From: HGM04593 sp045646845
GTDB taxonomy: Bacteria; Bacteroidota; Bacteroidia; Bacteroidales; Bacteroidaceae
DNA length: 64,000 nt
Assembly (NCBI GenBank): GCA_045646845.1
Contig: JAZRLO010000026.1
Coordinates: 1-64,000 of the forward strand
Direction: 5' to 3'
Of the stretch, positions 17,008 through 25,524 are shown in pieces. Positions within the stretch are counted from its first letter, which is position 1. Each line of letters starts with the position of its first letter. The notes beneath the pieces were generated by a model that made no database searches, was not told where the DNA came from, and saw nothing but the letters and a program-made list of their open reading frames with translations. Both the position numbers and the translations under genes were made by a program.

Positions 17008-17679
17008 ATGCATAAGGTATCGGAAAACCCTTTCAAAAACCGAGACGCGGGCAACTCTGCCCTAATGGTCGTTACGGCTCTGTTCGTGACACTCTATCTC
17101 GTATCAAATATTATGGCAGTGAAGGTGATTGGCCTCTTCGGGCTGTTCTACTTCGATGCAGGTACAATAACATTCCCGTTCGCTTACATGCTCGGCGATA
17201 TTCTCACCGAAATATGGGGCTTCAGAACGGCAAAAAAGGTCATATGGCTGACACTGCTCTGCAACATTCTGCTTGTAGTGTGCACGCAGATAGGAGTCTG
17301 GCTACCATCACCCGAATATCTTGCCGAAAGCGCGGAGGCATACAACGCCACATTCTCATATGTACCGAGGATTGTAGTTGCTTCGCTTACAGGATTCCTT
17401 TTGGGAGAGTTGTCTAACGCCTGGCTTATGGAAAGAATCAAGCGCATGACACACGGAAGACACCTGTGGATAAGAACCATCGGAAGTTCTGCCGTCGCAT
17501 ACATTTTCGACTCTTTGCCGTTCGTGCTCATAGCATTTGCCGGAACAGTTTCCACAACAGACCTATTCTTGATGATACTGTTCCAGTATTTCTCCAAGCT
17601 CTTCATAGAAGCGGCCTTCGGAACGCCCATGGCATATGCAGCAATACGTTTCATCAGAAGAATAAAAAGAGGCAGATAA
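17008..17679 (+). CDS. yhhQ: Queuosine-precursor transporter (YhhQ / VUT family)
   Basis: A 223-residue integral membrane protein of the YhhQ (COG1738, vitamin uptake transporter) family, which imports 7-deazaguanine precursors such as preQ0 and preQ1, and in some organisms queuine. About six membrane segments are visible. The family phrase MLGDILTEIWGFRTAKKVIW lies in the N-terminal half, with IGSSAVAYIFDSLPFVLIAFAG later. ATG 17008 is chosen over 16954 because the -7 promoter element at 16980-16987 lies between them and because MHKVSENPF starts the conserved part. The stop is followed after one base by the start of a radical SAM gene, so the two are one operon. Confidence 0.88.
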   Translation: MHKVSENPFKNRDAGNSALMVVTALFVTLYLVSNIMAVKVIGLFGLFYFDAGTITFPFAYMLGDILTEIWGFRTAKKVIWLTLLCNILLVVCTQIGVWLPSPEYLAESAEAYNATFSYVPRIVVASLTGFLLGELSNAWLMERIKRMTHGRHLWIRTIGSSAVAYIFDSLPFVLIAFAGTVSTTDLFLMILFQYFSKLFIEAAFGTPMAYAAIRFIRRIKRGR

Positions 17680-17680
17680 G

Positions 17681-18370
17681 ATGCAGAGATATTCATTGAT
17701 ACATACCGGCATGCCACGCGAGTTCATCTTGTTGCAGGGCAAAGGATGCCGTTGGGGAAAGTGCACGTTCTGCGACTACCACACCGACGTATCGAGCGAC
17801 CCCTTCGGTGTGAACAAAGAGGTTATAGAGAAGGTTACGGGAGAATACGGCGTTCTCGATGTCATAAATTCGGGTTCGGCAATGGAGCTCGACAGCAGGA
17901 CAATATCGCTGCTACAGGAAACAATAAGAGAAAAGAACATACATACAATATGGTTCGAAGCCCATTACATGTACAGGAAGAGGCTTTCTGCTTTCGCATC
18001 GCAATTCGCGCCGGCAACAGTAAAGTTCCGCTGCGGAATAGAGAGTTTCGACCCTGCCCTGCGCAAAAGATGGAACAAAGGGATACCTGCCGAAGTTACT
18101 GCGGCCGATGTCGCTGAGCATTTCAAGGGGGTATGCCTGCTATGCTGCACAAGCGGCGATAGCAGGGAGAGGATACTCAATGACATAGAGACTGCAAAGA
18201 GACATTTCGAATACTTCAGCGTAAACCTTTTCTGCAATAACGGTACCGATGAAAAAAGGGACGGAGAACTTGCCGAATGGTTTATCGGCGAGGTCTATCC
18301 TGCACTAAAAGACTGTGACGGCATAGAGATCCTTCTCAACAATGATGACCTTGGAGTCGGCGGCGAATAG
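17681..18370 (+). CDS. Small radical SAM protein, candidate queuine-salvage enzyme (QueL-like)
   Basis: A 229-residue radical SAM protein. The cluster motif is CRWGKCTFC (Cys23, Cys28, Cys31), that is CX4CX2C rather than the canonical CX3CX2C. A downstream FRCGIESFDPALRKRWNKG segment resembles the radical SAM strand that orients substrate and SAM. It is fused by operon structure to the 7-deazaguanine transporter gene (one-base gap), so it probably acts on the imported compound. The known precedent is QueL, a radical SAM queuine lyase from Clostridioides difficile that releases preQ1 from queuine and works with a YhhQ-type importer. Identity with QueL is inference from context. It converges on the cardiolipin-synthase gene with only two bases between the stops. 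Confidence 0.65.
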   Translation: MQRYSLIHTGMPREFILLQGKGCRWGKCTFCDYHTDVSSDPFGVNKEVIEKVTGEYGVLDVINSGSAMELDSRTISLLQETIREKNIHTIWFEAHYMYRKRLSAFASQFAPATVKFRCGIESFDPALRKRWNKGIPAEVTAADVAEHFKGVCLLCCTSGDSRERILNDIETAKRHFEYFSVNLFCNNGTDEKRDGELAEWFIGEVYPALKDCDGIEILLNNDDLGVGGE

Positions 18371-18372
18371 AA

Positions 18373-19623
18373 TCACATAAAGGGAGTGACAAGCGTAACG
18401 AGCCAGCCGCAGAAACGTCTCCAGCAGGAACGCTCCTTATACTTTTCCTTTGTCAGCAGATAACTGTTTTCCGTATCATCCTCGATGAGTTCATACAATT
18501 CACTGCAATCCTCCTTGCCTATCACAAAGAGGTTTGTCTCGTAATCATACATCAGGCTGCGGCTGTTCAGGTTGGCCGACCCTATAGTACAATACTTCCC
18601 ATCGACACACATGACCTTAGAGTGGTTGAACCCACCGGTGTACATATAGACCTTGGCACCGCGTTTCATAAGCTGGTAGCCGACACGCCAAACCCCATCG
18701 GGGACCATAGGTATATCACCTTTTTCCGAAATTACGATGGAGACCTTCACCCCGTCGTCTATGGCCTTTTCGAGCGCGTTCCTGATTATTGGAGTCGGAA
18801 TAAAATAGGGATTCACAAGAATTATGCTATCCTTGGCGGCATGTATAGCATTGGCATATGCACGGCGCATACGTTTCGGGGTTCTGCATGGCCAGCGGTC
18901 AACGACAGCGACATCTGCCTTACCGACTACATCCGGCACGGGATAGTAAGCCTCTCCCTCGATGCGGCCTCCACCCTGCTCCTCCCACATTGAGAGAAAT
19001 ATCTTCTGCAACTCATGCACTGCTTCGCCCTCGACCCTCGAATGCATGTCACGCCATTTTCCCACACCTTCGATGCCGTCAAGATAGTAATCGGCCACGT
19101 TTATTCCACCTATATAACCAATTTTGCCGTCAATGATGACAATCTTGCGGTGATCGCGCGCGAAATGATTTAACCAAGGGAAATTTATGGGGTCGAACTT
19201 TATTATCTCTATGCCTTTCGCACGTATCTCTTCGAGATCTCGCCTCTTCAGCGGACTGTCGTTCGACATGTTGCCGAAAGCATCGAACATGGCGCGCACC
19301 TCAACACCTTCAGCCGCCTTTTCGGCAAGCAGTTCTATAAGCACGGAATTTATAGAGTCGTTGCGGAAATTGAAATATTCGAGATGTACATGGTGCTTCG
19401 CATTACGTATGTCATTGAACAAGGAGTCGAATTTTTCGTGAGCCCCGTCGAGCATCACCACATCATTATTGTTGGTATATGGTATCCCCTCGCTTATTAC
19501 ATAATTGACGAATGCTGAATCGGAACGCTCCCAGTCGGCGCGCTCAATGGGCACAAAACTGCTGCACGACGTGAAGTACGCCGAGGCTACAGAAAGCAGC
19601 AGTAACACGAATCTTTTACCCAT
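18373..19623 (-). CDS. Cardiolipin synthase-like phospholipase D lipoprotein
   Basis: A 416-residue phospholipase D-superfamily protein with two HKD motifs: HRKIVIIDGKIGYIGG (His158, Lys160, Asp165) and HSKVMCVDGKYCTIGSANLNSRS (His334, Lys336, Asp341). This fits cardiolipin synthase (two phosphatidylglycerol to cardiolipin plus glycerol). Bacterial Cls enzymes usually begin with two transmembrane helices. This one instead has a single signal sequence ending in FTSC, with a candidate lipidated Cys20. It therefore seems to be held at the membrane by a lipid anchor. It has its own promoter at 19649-19656. Confidence 0.85.
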   Translation of the reverse strand: MGKRFVLLLLSVASAYFTSCSSFVPIERADWERSDSAFVNYVISEGIPYTNNNDVVMLDGAHEKFDSLFNDIRNAKHHVHLEYFNFRNDSINSVLIELLAEKAAEGVEVRAMFDAFGNMSNDSPLKRRDLEEIRAKGIEIIKFDPINFPWLNHFARDHRKIVIIDGKIGYIGGINVADYYLDGIEGVGKWRDMHSRVEGEAVHELQKIFLSMWEEQGGGRIEGEAYYPVPDVVGKADVAVVDRWPCRTPKRMRRAYANAIHAAKDSIILVNPYFIPTPIIRNALEKAIDDGVKVSIVISEKGDIPMVPDGVWRVGYQLMKRGAKVYMYTGGFNHSKVMCVDGKYCTIGSANLNSRSLMYDYETNLFVIGKEDCSELYELIEDDTENSYLLTKEKYKERSCWRRFCGWLVTLVTPFM

Positions 19624-19648
19624 TTCAGACTTTTTTGAAAATCAGGCG

Positions 19649-19656
19649 CAAAGTTA
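19649..19656 (-). promoter_or_regulatory. Bacteroidota -7 promoter for the cardiolipin synthase-like gene
   Basis: The minus strand reads TAACTTTGC, 26 bases before the start codon. Confidence 0.6.
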
Positions 19657-19859
19657 CAAAAAATTATCCATATGAGTCAAAAATGCCACAACAGGTATTC
19701 CCGAATCTGTGATATTGTACACAAACAAGAGAGAAACGCACTTTTATTTCATTTTTGACTGTCTGCTCTTGCGACATTTGCCCAATACACACCAGAAAAC
19801 ATATTTTACAATGAAAAAGATTTTCCTTGCCACGGTTTCCGGGACGGCACACTGTAAAA

Positions 19860-19898
19860 AATTGAGGTTGGGCACTTCACGCGCGCCCAACCTCAATT
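19860..19898 (-). terminator. Terminator of the M16 protease gene
   Basis: A 14-bp perfect stem (AATTGAGGTTGGGC / GCCCAACCTCAATT) with an 11-base loop, 20 bases past the stop of the minus-strand gene at 19918. The minus-strand tail is T-rich. Confidence 0.75.
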
Positions 19899-19917
19899 CG
19901 TATCAAGCCGGAAGGAA

Positions 19918-22710
19918 TCATTTCTCCGGGCTCATTGTCATCTGTATAAAGTTTCCTGACTCAACAAGTTTCTTCACAACCTTGACAACATCCTCTGAAG
20001 TAATTTCATTCACAGCCTTCTCATACTCGGCATCAAGATTCTCGCCAAATTCCATGTTCTGCTTTAGGACATCCATCCAATAACTGTTGCTTATTCTGTC
20101 CTGAGGAATGTTCTTCTTCATGTTCAGAACAATCATTTCGAGTTTGTCTGCTGGAATACCCTCAGCGATGAGTTTGTTCACGCCCTCGACAGCAAGTATT
20201 GAAAGTTTCTCGGCACTCTCAGGGTTTGTCTCGAAGGCAACCTGCAGAATTGCGATGGGTTTCGGCTCGCGACGTACAACAGTCGCTACGCTTGCACCAT
20301 ATGTACCGCCCTCACTCTCACGCAGAGTCTCCACATAAACCATATCAAGATAGAGTTTTGCAGCCTCAAGAAGAACATCGTTCTTTATGCTGTAAGGCAT
20401 GTCGGCAGAATATACCTGGAGTACAGTGCTCTTTGGAGTTTCCATTGTAACAGCAAGATTCTTGGCAAGACTACCCTTTACGATATCCTCGTTGCGGTCA
20501 ATCCACTTGCTACCCTTCTTGCCACCGGGAAGAGAAGCGATATACTTCTCCACAAGCGGTTTCAGAGTTGCGGCATCGACGTTTCCTACAACATAGAGAG
20601 TCGCGCCTGCAACATTGCTGAAGAGTCTGTTGCCAACCTTTTCAACATCGTTGATATTTGCCTTCTCCACAACATCCCCGCTAATGACGAAGATACGTTC
20701 GTTATTGTAGAGAGTCTCCATAAGGAATCTCTGGAACTTCATCTGAGGCATCTGCTCAAGATTGGGAAGCATTGCCTTAATCTGGCCGATTCCGTTCATG
20801 TACTCATCCTTGTCGTAACGGGGAGCCATGATATTGAGATAAATCATCTGCATTGCAGTCTCGATATCCTTCGGTGTTGTCACAGCCTCCAAGCCATGGC
20901 TCAAAGCACCGATGGATGTAGAACAACGTACGTTCTTGCCGGTAAGAATCTTTCTCAACTCTACACCGCTGAACTTTGAGAGACCGCGGTTACCCTGATA
21001 CATTGACCATATATTGTCCTCGAATGAGGGAAGCTCTGCCGTTTCGATGAGTGAACGTCCTCCATCCATTACAAGGCTCAGACGTACCTCGTCATTCTTG
21101 TATGTAGTGGGGAGATAAACCACCTTTACGCCGTTCTTCAATGTCCACACTGTAGAACCGAACTCACCTTTTTCCTCTTTCTTGATTTTGCCGGGCTTGA
21201 TAGACTCCGCATCGAGAAGCGGCTCGTTCGCGCCCTCCTCGACAGGAGCGGCAACCTCGCCGTTCTTCACTTCGTTCACAGCAGCAAGCAAGTCGGCTTC
21301 GGTAGGATGAGCGAGGCCTTCACGTTCAGGAGCGGTATAAATTACAACGAAGTTCTCGTCCGTTATCATAGCGGAGAACGCCTGCTGGAACACCATGGCA
21401 GGGAGCTGTGCACATACAGCCTGTATAAGCTGAAGTTCTGTTGCAGGGTCGAGCATGTAGTTGTTCTGGAAGAAGTGTCCGAGAATCGGCCATATGAACT
21501 CTGCGTTCTTGCGGCTCGGGGCTGCATCGACAGCCTTCTCGGCACGGCTGATAAGTTTTGTCTTGGCACGTTCGAGTTCACTCTCCGTTACTCCGTAACG
21601 CTTCATGCGCTCTATCTCTGTATAGAAAGCCTTGAGTGCAGTTTTATACTCACCATCCTTGAATGCAACGCTTGACTGGACAGCATCGGTACCTTCGCAC
21701 AATGCGCCGATGTGAAGACCACCGTTAAGGAAAGGAGCGTCAACAGCGGCAGTAATAGCATCCATGCGCTCGCTGAAAACCATGCCGACAATTGACTTTA
21801 TAATATCCATAACGAAAGCGGCATCGGTTGACGCTAACTCCTTGGGAAGAGCCTCGCTTCTCCACAAAAGTTCTATTGATGATGATGTAGCCTCGGGATC
21901 AGTGAATATGCCTACCATAGGCTCAGCATTCGCTGGTACCGGAACTATTGGCTTCACGGTAGGAACCTCTGGTGCCGGAATAGAGCTGAAAGTGTTTTTT
22001 ATTTTCTGCTCCATTACATCTACATCGAAATCACCTACTACAACAACAGCCTGCATGTCTGGGTTGTACCATTTGCGATAGAAGTTCACAAGGCTCTCAT
22101 GCTTGAAAGTCTTCAGCTGCTCCTCACCGCCGATGAGTGTACGGCGAGCCATATGCGTGTCACCGAAATAGTAAGGCAAAGAACGTTCGAACATGCGCCA
22201 GCTTGCATCGCGGCGTGAACGACGTTCCTCAAGGATAACGCCACGCTCGGCATCAATCTCCTTGGGATCACATGTCACGTAGTGTGCATAGTCGTGAAGC
22301 ACGAGAAGACATGAATCAATGATACCCTCACGTGTGATAGGGATATTGTTGAGCATGTACTGTGTCTGCTCAAAACCTGTAGAGGCATTGATGTTTCGGC
22401 CGAACTCGGCACCGATACCCTGGAGGTACTCGAGAAGCTTCTTTTCGGGAAAGTTCTTTGTACCGTTGAAACACATGTGTTCAAGGAAGTGCGCGAGACC
22501 GTCCTGGTCATCAGCCTCCTGGAACGCGCCGACATTGGTTGCCAAATAGAATTCGGCACGCTGGGCGGGCTTGTCGTTGTGGCGAATGTAATAGGTCATA
22601 CCGTTCTCGAGCTTACCTATTCTCACGCTCTCATCGACCGGCAGCTGTTGCTGCGCGAATGAGATAAGCGCGACAAATGCCGCCGCCAAAGAAATAAATA
22701 ATCTTTTCAT
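19918..22710 (-). CDS. M16 family (insulinase-like) zinc protease
   Basis: A 930-residue secreted zinc peptidase of the M16 pitrilysin family. A signal peptide occupies about residues 1-20. The inverted zinc motif is HFLEH (His74, Glu77, His78). The distal Glu region follows in AERGVILEERRSR near residue 155. Two M16 halves are visible: an active N-terminal half and an inactive C-terminal half starting near residue 500 with EFGSTVWTLKNGVKVVYLP. This is the full-length periplasmic form common in Bacteroidota, expected to degrade peptides. It has its own promoter (22779-22786) and terminator. Confidence 0.9.
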   Translation of the reverse strand: MKRLFISLAAAFVALISFAQQQLPVDESVRIGKLENGMTYYIRHNDKPAQRAEFYLATNVGAFQEADDQDGLAHFLEHMCFNGTKNFPEKKLLEYLQGIGAEFGRNINASTGFEQTQYMLNNIPITREGIIDSCLLVLHDYAHYVTCDPKEIDAERGVILEERRSRRDASWRMFERSLPYYFGDTHMARRTLIGGEEQLKTFKHESLVNFYRKWYNPDMQAVVVVGDFDVDVMEQKIKNTFSSIPAPEVPTVKPIVPVPANAEPMVGIFTDPEATSSSIELLWRSEALPKELASTDAAFVMDIIKSIVGMVFSERMDAITAAVDAPFLNGGLHIGALCEGTDAVQSSVAFKDGEYKTALKAFYTEIERMKRYGVTESELERAKTKLISRAEKAVDAAPSRKNAEFIWPILGHFFQNNYMLDPATELQLIQAVCAQLPAMVFQQAFSAMITDENFVVIYTAPEREGLAHPTEADLLAAVNEVKNGEVAAPVEEGANEPLLDAESIKPGKIKKEEKGEFGSTVWTLKNGVKVVYLPTTYKNDEVRLSLVMDGGRSLIETAELPSFEDNIWSMYQGNRGLSKFSGVELRKILTGKNVRCSTSIGALSHGLEAVTTPKDIETAMQMIYLNIMAPRYDKDEYMNGIGQIKAMLPNLEQMPQMKFQRFLMETLYNNERIFVISGDVVEKANINDVEKVGNRLFSNVAGATLYVVGNVDAATLKPLVEKYIASLPGGKKGSKWIDRNEDIVKGSLAKNLAVTMETPKSTVLQVYSADMPYSIKNDVLLEAAKLYLDMVYVETLRESEGGTYGASVATVVRREPKPIAILQVAFETNPESAEKLSILAVEGVNKLIAEGIPADKLEMIVLNMKKNIPQDRISNSYWMDVLKQNMEFGENLDAEYEKAVNEITSEDVVKVVKKLVESGNFIQMTMSPEK

Positions 22711-22778
22711 TTTGTTTATGATTTAAAAAGTATTGTCAATATGTACCGTTATAAGTACCTTATACAATAATAAGGTCA

Positions 22779-22786
22779 CAAAAATA
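22779..22786 (-). promoter_or_regulatory. Bacteroidota -7 promoter for the M16 protease gene
   Basis: The minus strand reads TATTTTTG, a match to TAnnTTTG, about 70 bases upstream of the start codon. Confidence 0.5.
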
Positions 22787-22880
22787 CATAAAACTGAATA
22801 AAAACCACAACAATAAAGATTTTTTTACAAATATTCGTTCAATGGAGTGTCCAAATGAGGCTATATATGAAAATAATGGT

Positions 22881-22888
22881 TATCTTCG
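22881..22888 (+). promoter_or_regulatory. Bacteroidota -7 promoter for the DUF2148-agmatine operon
   Basis: TATCTTCGC matches the TAnnTTCG variant, 56 bases before the DUF2148 start codon. Confidence 0.5.
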
Positions 22889-22943
22889 CAGAAGCTATTA
22901 TTACACCGAAAGGCAATAACAACAATTAAATTCAAATATCACT

Positions 22944-23483
22944 ATGGTTTACAACGAGAGAGACGAACGTCACAACCACGTTATCGAGTGTGCGAAACAG
23001 ATGATGACAGCAGCACGTACTGCCCCTAAGGCAAAGGGTGTTGACATCATTGAGATTATGATGATTACCGACGATGACATTGCCGCGCTGAGCAATGCAC
23101 TCCATCAGATAGGAGAGGATATGGGCCGTGGCGGTCTCATGCGCGATGCCGACAACATAATGTCGGCCGATGCAGTTCTGCTTATCGGTTCACGCGAGGA
23201 GGCCATGTGTCTCAACTGCGGCTATTGCGGTTTCCCCACCTGTGGCGAACGTGCCGAGGGCGTTCCCTGCGCCATGAACACTATTGACGTGGGCATTGCT
23301 GTAGGTTCAGCCGTTGCTACAGCTGCCGACCTCCGCCTCGACACACGCGTCATGTACTCCGTAGGCTATGCAGCACTGAAGCTGAACTGGATGCCTGATT
23401 GCAACTACATTATAGGAATCCCCGTAAGCGCAAGTTCGAAGAACCCCTTCTTCGACCGCAAACGCAAGACTCCCGCTCAGTGA
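22944..23483 (+). CDS. DUF2148 ferredoxin-like domain protein
   Basis: A 179-residue protein of the DUF2148 family (uncharacterised proteins with a ferredoxin-like cysteine cluster). The cysteine block is MCLNCGYCGFPTCGERAEGVPC, with five cysteines suited to an iron-sulfur centre, followed by a glycine-rich VGIAVGSAVATAADL segment. No signal peptide. The biochemical role of the family is not known. It is the first gene of an operon; its stop overlaps the start of agmatine deiminase by one base (TGATG). Confidence 0.85.
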   Translation: MVYNERDERHNHVIECAKQMMTAARTAPKAKGVDIIEIMMITDDDIAALSNALHQIGEDMGRGGLMRDADNIMSADAVLLIGSREEAMCLNCGYCGFPTCGERAEGVPCAMNTIDVGIAVGSAVATAADLRLDTRVMYSVGYAALKLNWMPDCNYIIGIPVSASSKNPFFDRKRKTPAQ

Positions 23484-24526
23484 TGGAACAGCCCAAATAC
23501 AAGCTCTTATTGCCAGCCGAATGGCACAAGCAGCAGATGGTGCAGCTTACATGGCCGCACGAAGGTACCGACTGGAACTACATGCTCGATGAGGTTGAAG
23601 CATGTTTTCTTGAACTCGCCAAAGCAATAAGCCGCCGCGAGAAATTGCTTGTCGTAGCTCCCGATACCACCGCGCTGCGCAAGAAGTTCGAGACCGCAGG
23701 CGTAAACATGAACAGCACCACTCTATTCGAGTGCGACACCAACGACACATGGGCACGCGACCACGCATTCATAACACTGCTCGGTGACACCGTGCCGCAC
23801 TACATTGACTTCTGCTTCAACGGTTGGGGGCGCAAGTTCGAGGCAACTCTCGACAACGCCATAAACGGCAAGCTCTACGATGCCGGCATAGTGAAGGGCG
23901 AATATGAGGACTGCACAAGTTTCGTGCTCGAAGGCGGTTCGATAGAGAGCGACGGCAACGGCACTATACTCACGACAAGCCAGTGTTTGCTTGCTCCTCA
24001 CCGCAACCAGCCCATGGAGAAGGAGGATATAGAGAAATTCCTGAAAAGGGTTCTCCATGCCGACCGCATCCTGTGGCTCGACCATGGTAACCTCATTGGT
24101 GACGACACCGACGGACATGTCGATACCGTAGCACGCCTTGCACCGGACAATGCAATCGTATATATGCAGTGCAGCGACACCGACGACGAGCAATATGCCG
24201 ACCTCAAGGCGATGGAAGAGCAGATAATGGCTTTGCGCACAGCTGAGGGCAAACCCTACAGACTGTTCGCGCTCCCTTCGCCCACAGCCATACATGACGA
24301 AGAGGGCGAACGTCTGCCGGCGACATATGCCAACTTCCTTGTCATGAACGGCACGGTCCTCTACCCCACGTATGCACAGCCCGACAATGACAAGTTGGCA
24401 GCCGAGGTATTGAAAGAGGCTTTCCCCGGACGTGAGATAGTAGGAATAGACTGCCGTGCATTGATAAAGCAGCACGGCTCACTGCATTGCGTAACAATGC
24501 AATATCCCGAATGGAAAAAATATTGA
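23483..24526 (+). CDS. aguA: Agmatine deiminase
   Basis: A 347-residue protein of the agmatine deiminase / bacterial peptidylarginine deiminase family, which converts agmatine to N-carbamoylputrescine plus ammonia. Catalytic features are WARDHAFI (acidic residue), LEGGSIESDG, DHGNLIGDDTDGHVDTVARL (catalytic His) and the C-terminal nucleophile in GSLHCVTMQYP (Cys336). The frame stays open upstream to 23399, but the start at 23483 (MEQPKYKLLLPAEW) matches the family N-terminus and couples it to DUF2148. The next gene, four bases on, performs the following step, which supports agmatine rather than peptidyl-arginine as substrate. Confidence 0.9.
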   Translation: MEQPKYKLLLPAEWHKQQMVQLTWPHEGTDWNYMLDEVEACFLELAKAISRREKLLVVAPDTTALRKKFETAGVNMNSTTLFECDTNDTWARDHAFITLLGDTVPHYIDFCFNGWGRKFEATLDNAINGKLYDAGIVKGEYEDCTSFVLEGGSIESDGNGTILTTSQCLLAPHRNQPMEKEDIEKFLKRVLHADRILWLDHGNLIGDDTDGHVDTVARLAPDNAIVYMQCSDTDDEQYADLKAMEEQIMALRTAEGKPYRLFALPSPTAIHDEEGERLPATYANFLVMNGTVLYPTYAQPDNDKLAAEVLKEAFPGREIVGIDCRALIKQHGSLHCVTMQYPEWKKY

Positions 24527-24530
24527 GAAG

Positions 24531-25418
24531 ATGGATACAATAAAGATTGGAATAATACAGCAGAGCATCGGCAACAATGTAGAGGCCAACAAGAAAAAAC
24601 TGGCGGATTGCATACGCGACGTGGCGGCACAGGGTGCGCAGCTTGTAATACTGCAGGAACTGCACAATTCGCCATACTTCTGCCAGGTAGAATCGACAGA
24701 GAATTTCTCATACGCCGAGCCTATCCCCGGACCATCCACAGAGTTCTACGGCAAGGTGGCGGCAGAGTGCAAAGTAGTGCTTGTCACATCACTCTTTGAG
24801 GAGCGAGCGAAAGGGCTCTACCACAACACGGCCGTTGTCTTTGAGAAGGACGGCAGCATAGCCGGGAAATACCGCAAGATGCATATTCCCGACGACCCTG
24901 CTTATTACGAAAAGTTCTACTTCACTCCGGGTGACATCGGGTTCAAGCCTATAAAGACATCAGTCGGCACGCTTGGCGTACAGGTATGCTGGGACCAGTG
25001 GTACCCCGAAGGAGCACGCCTCATGGCACTGCGCGGAGCTGACCTGCTCATCTACCCCACAGCCATCGGCTGGGAGAGCAGCGACACTCAAGAAGAGAAG
25101 GAGAGACAGCTCGGCGCTTGGCAGACAGTACAGCGCGGACATGCTGTAGCCAACGGACTGCCGGTAATCGCAGTCAACCGCAGCGGACATGAGACCGACC
25201 CGTCAGGCATGACCAACGGCATACAGTTCTGGGGACACAGCTTCGTAGCAGGCCCCCAGGGCGAATTCATCGCACACTTCGGCGAAGAGGAGCAGTGCGC
25301 GGTTATTGAGGTAAGCCTGAAGCGCAGCGAGACAGTGCGACAGTGGTGGCCATTCCTCCGTGACAGAAGAATCGAAGAATTCGGCGCACTCGCCAAGCGT
25401 TACCTCGACGAAGAGTGA
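24531..25418 (+). CDS. aguB: N-carbamoylputrescine amidase
   Basis: A 295-residue carbon-nitrogen hydrolase that converts N-carbamoylputrescine to putrescine, CO2 and ammonia. The catalytic triad is Glu43 (LQELHNS), Lys116 (YRKMHIPD) and Cys153 (GVQVCWDQWYPEGAR); the CWDQWYPE context and the PDDPAYYEKFYF segment are typical of AguB. No signal peptide. It is the last gene of the DUF2148-aguA-aguB operon and is followed by a strong bidirectional terminator. Confidence 0.92.
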   Translation: MDTIKIGIIQQSIGNNVEANKKKLADCIRDVAAQGAQLVILQELHNSPYFCQVESTENFSYAEPIPGPSTEFYGKVAAECKVVLVTSLFEERAKGLYHNTAVVFEKDGSIAGKYRKMHIPDDPAYYEKFYFTPGDIGFKPIKTSVGTLGVQVCWDQWYPEGARLMALRGADLLIYPTAIGWESSDTQEEKERQLGAWQTVQRGHAVANGLPVIAVNRSGHETDPSGMTNGIQFWGHSFVAGPQGEFIAHFGEEEQCAVIEVSLKRSETVRQWWPFLRDRRIEEFGALAKRYLDEE

Positions 25419-25471
25419 TAGCCGAAAACAACCCTACAAACAGCTACAAAGAGCTAAGATGGCATAAAACA

Positions 25472-25507
25472 CAATCAGGGTAGAACCGCGCGGTTCTACC
25501 CTGATTG
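25472..25507. terminator. Bidirectional terminator after aguB
   Basis: A perfect 36-base palindrome with 18-base arms (CAATCAGGGTAGAACCGC and its complement). It separates the convergent genes ending at 25418 and 25525. Confidence 0.8.
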
Positions 25508-25524
25508 TTATTAATAAGCAAGCA

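Noticed and set aside
23723..24475. A 250-codon open frame on the minus strand
   Set aside because: It is antisense to agmatine deiminase and has no recognisable motif or promoter.
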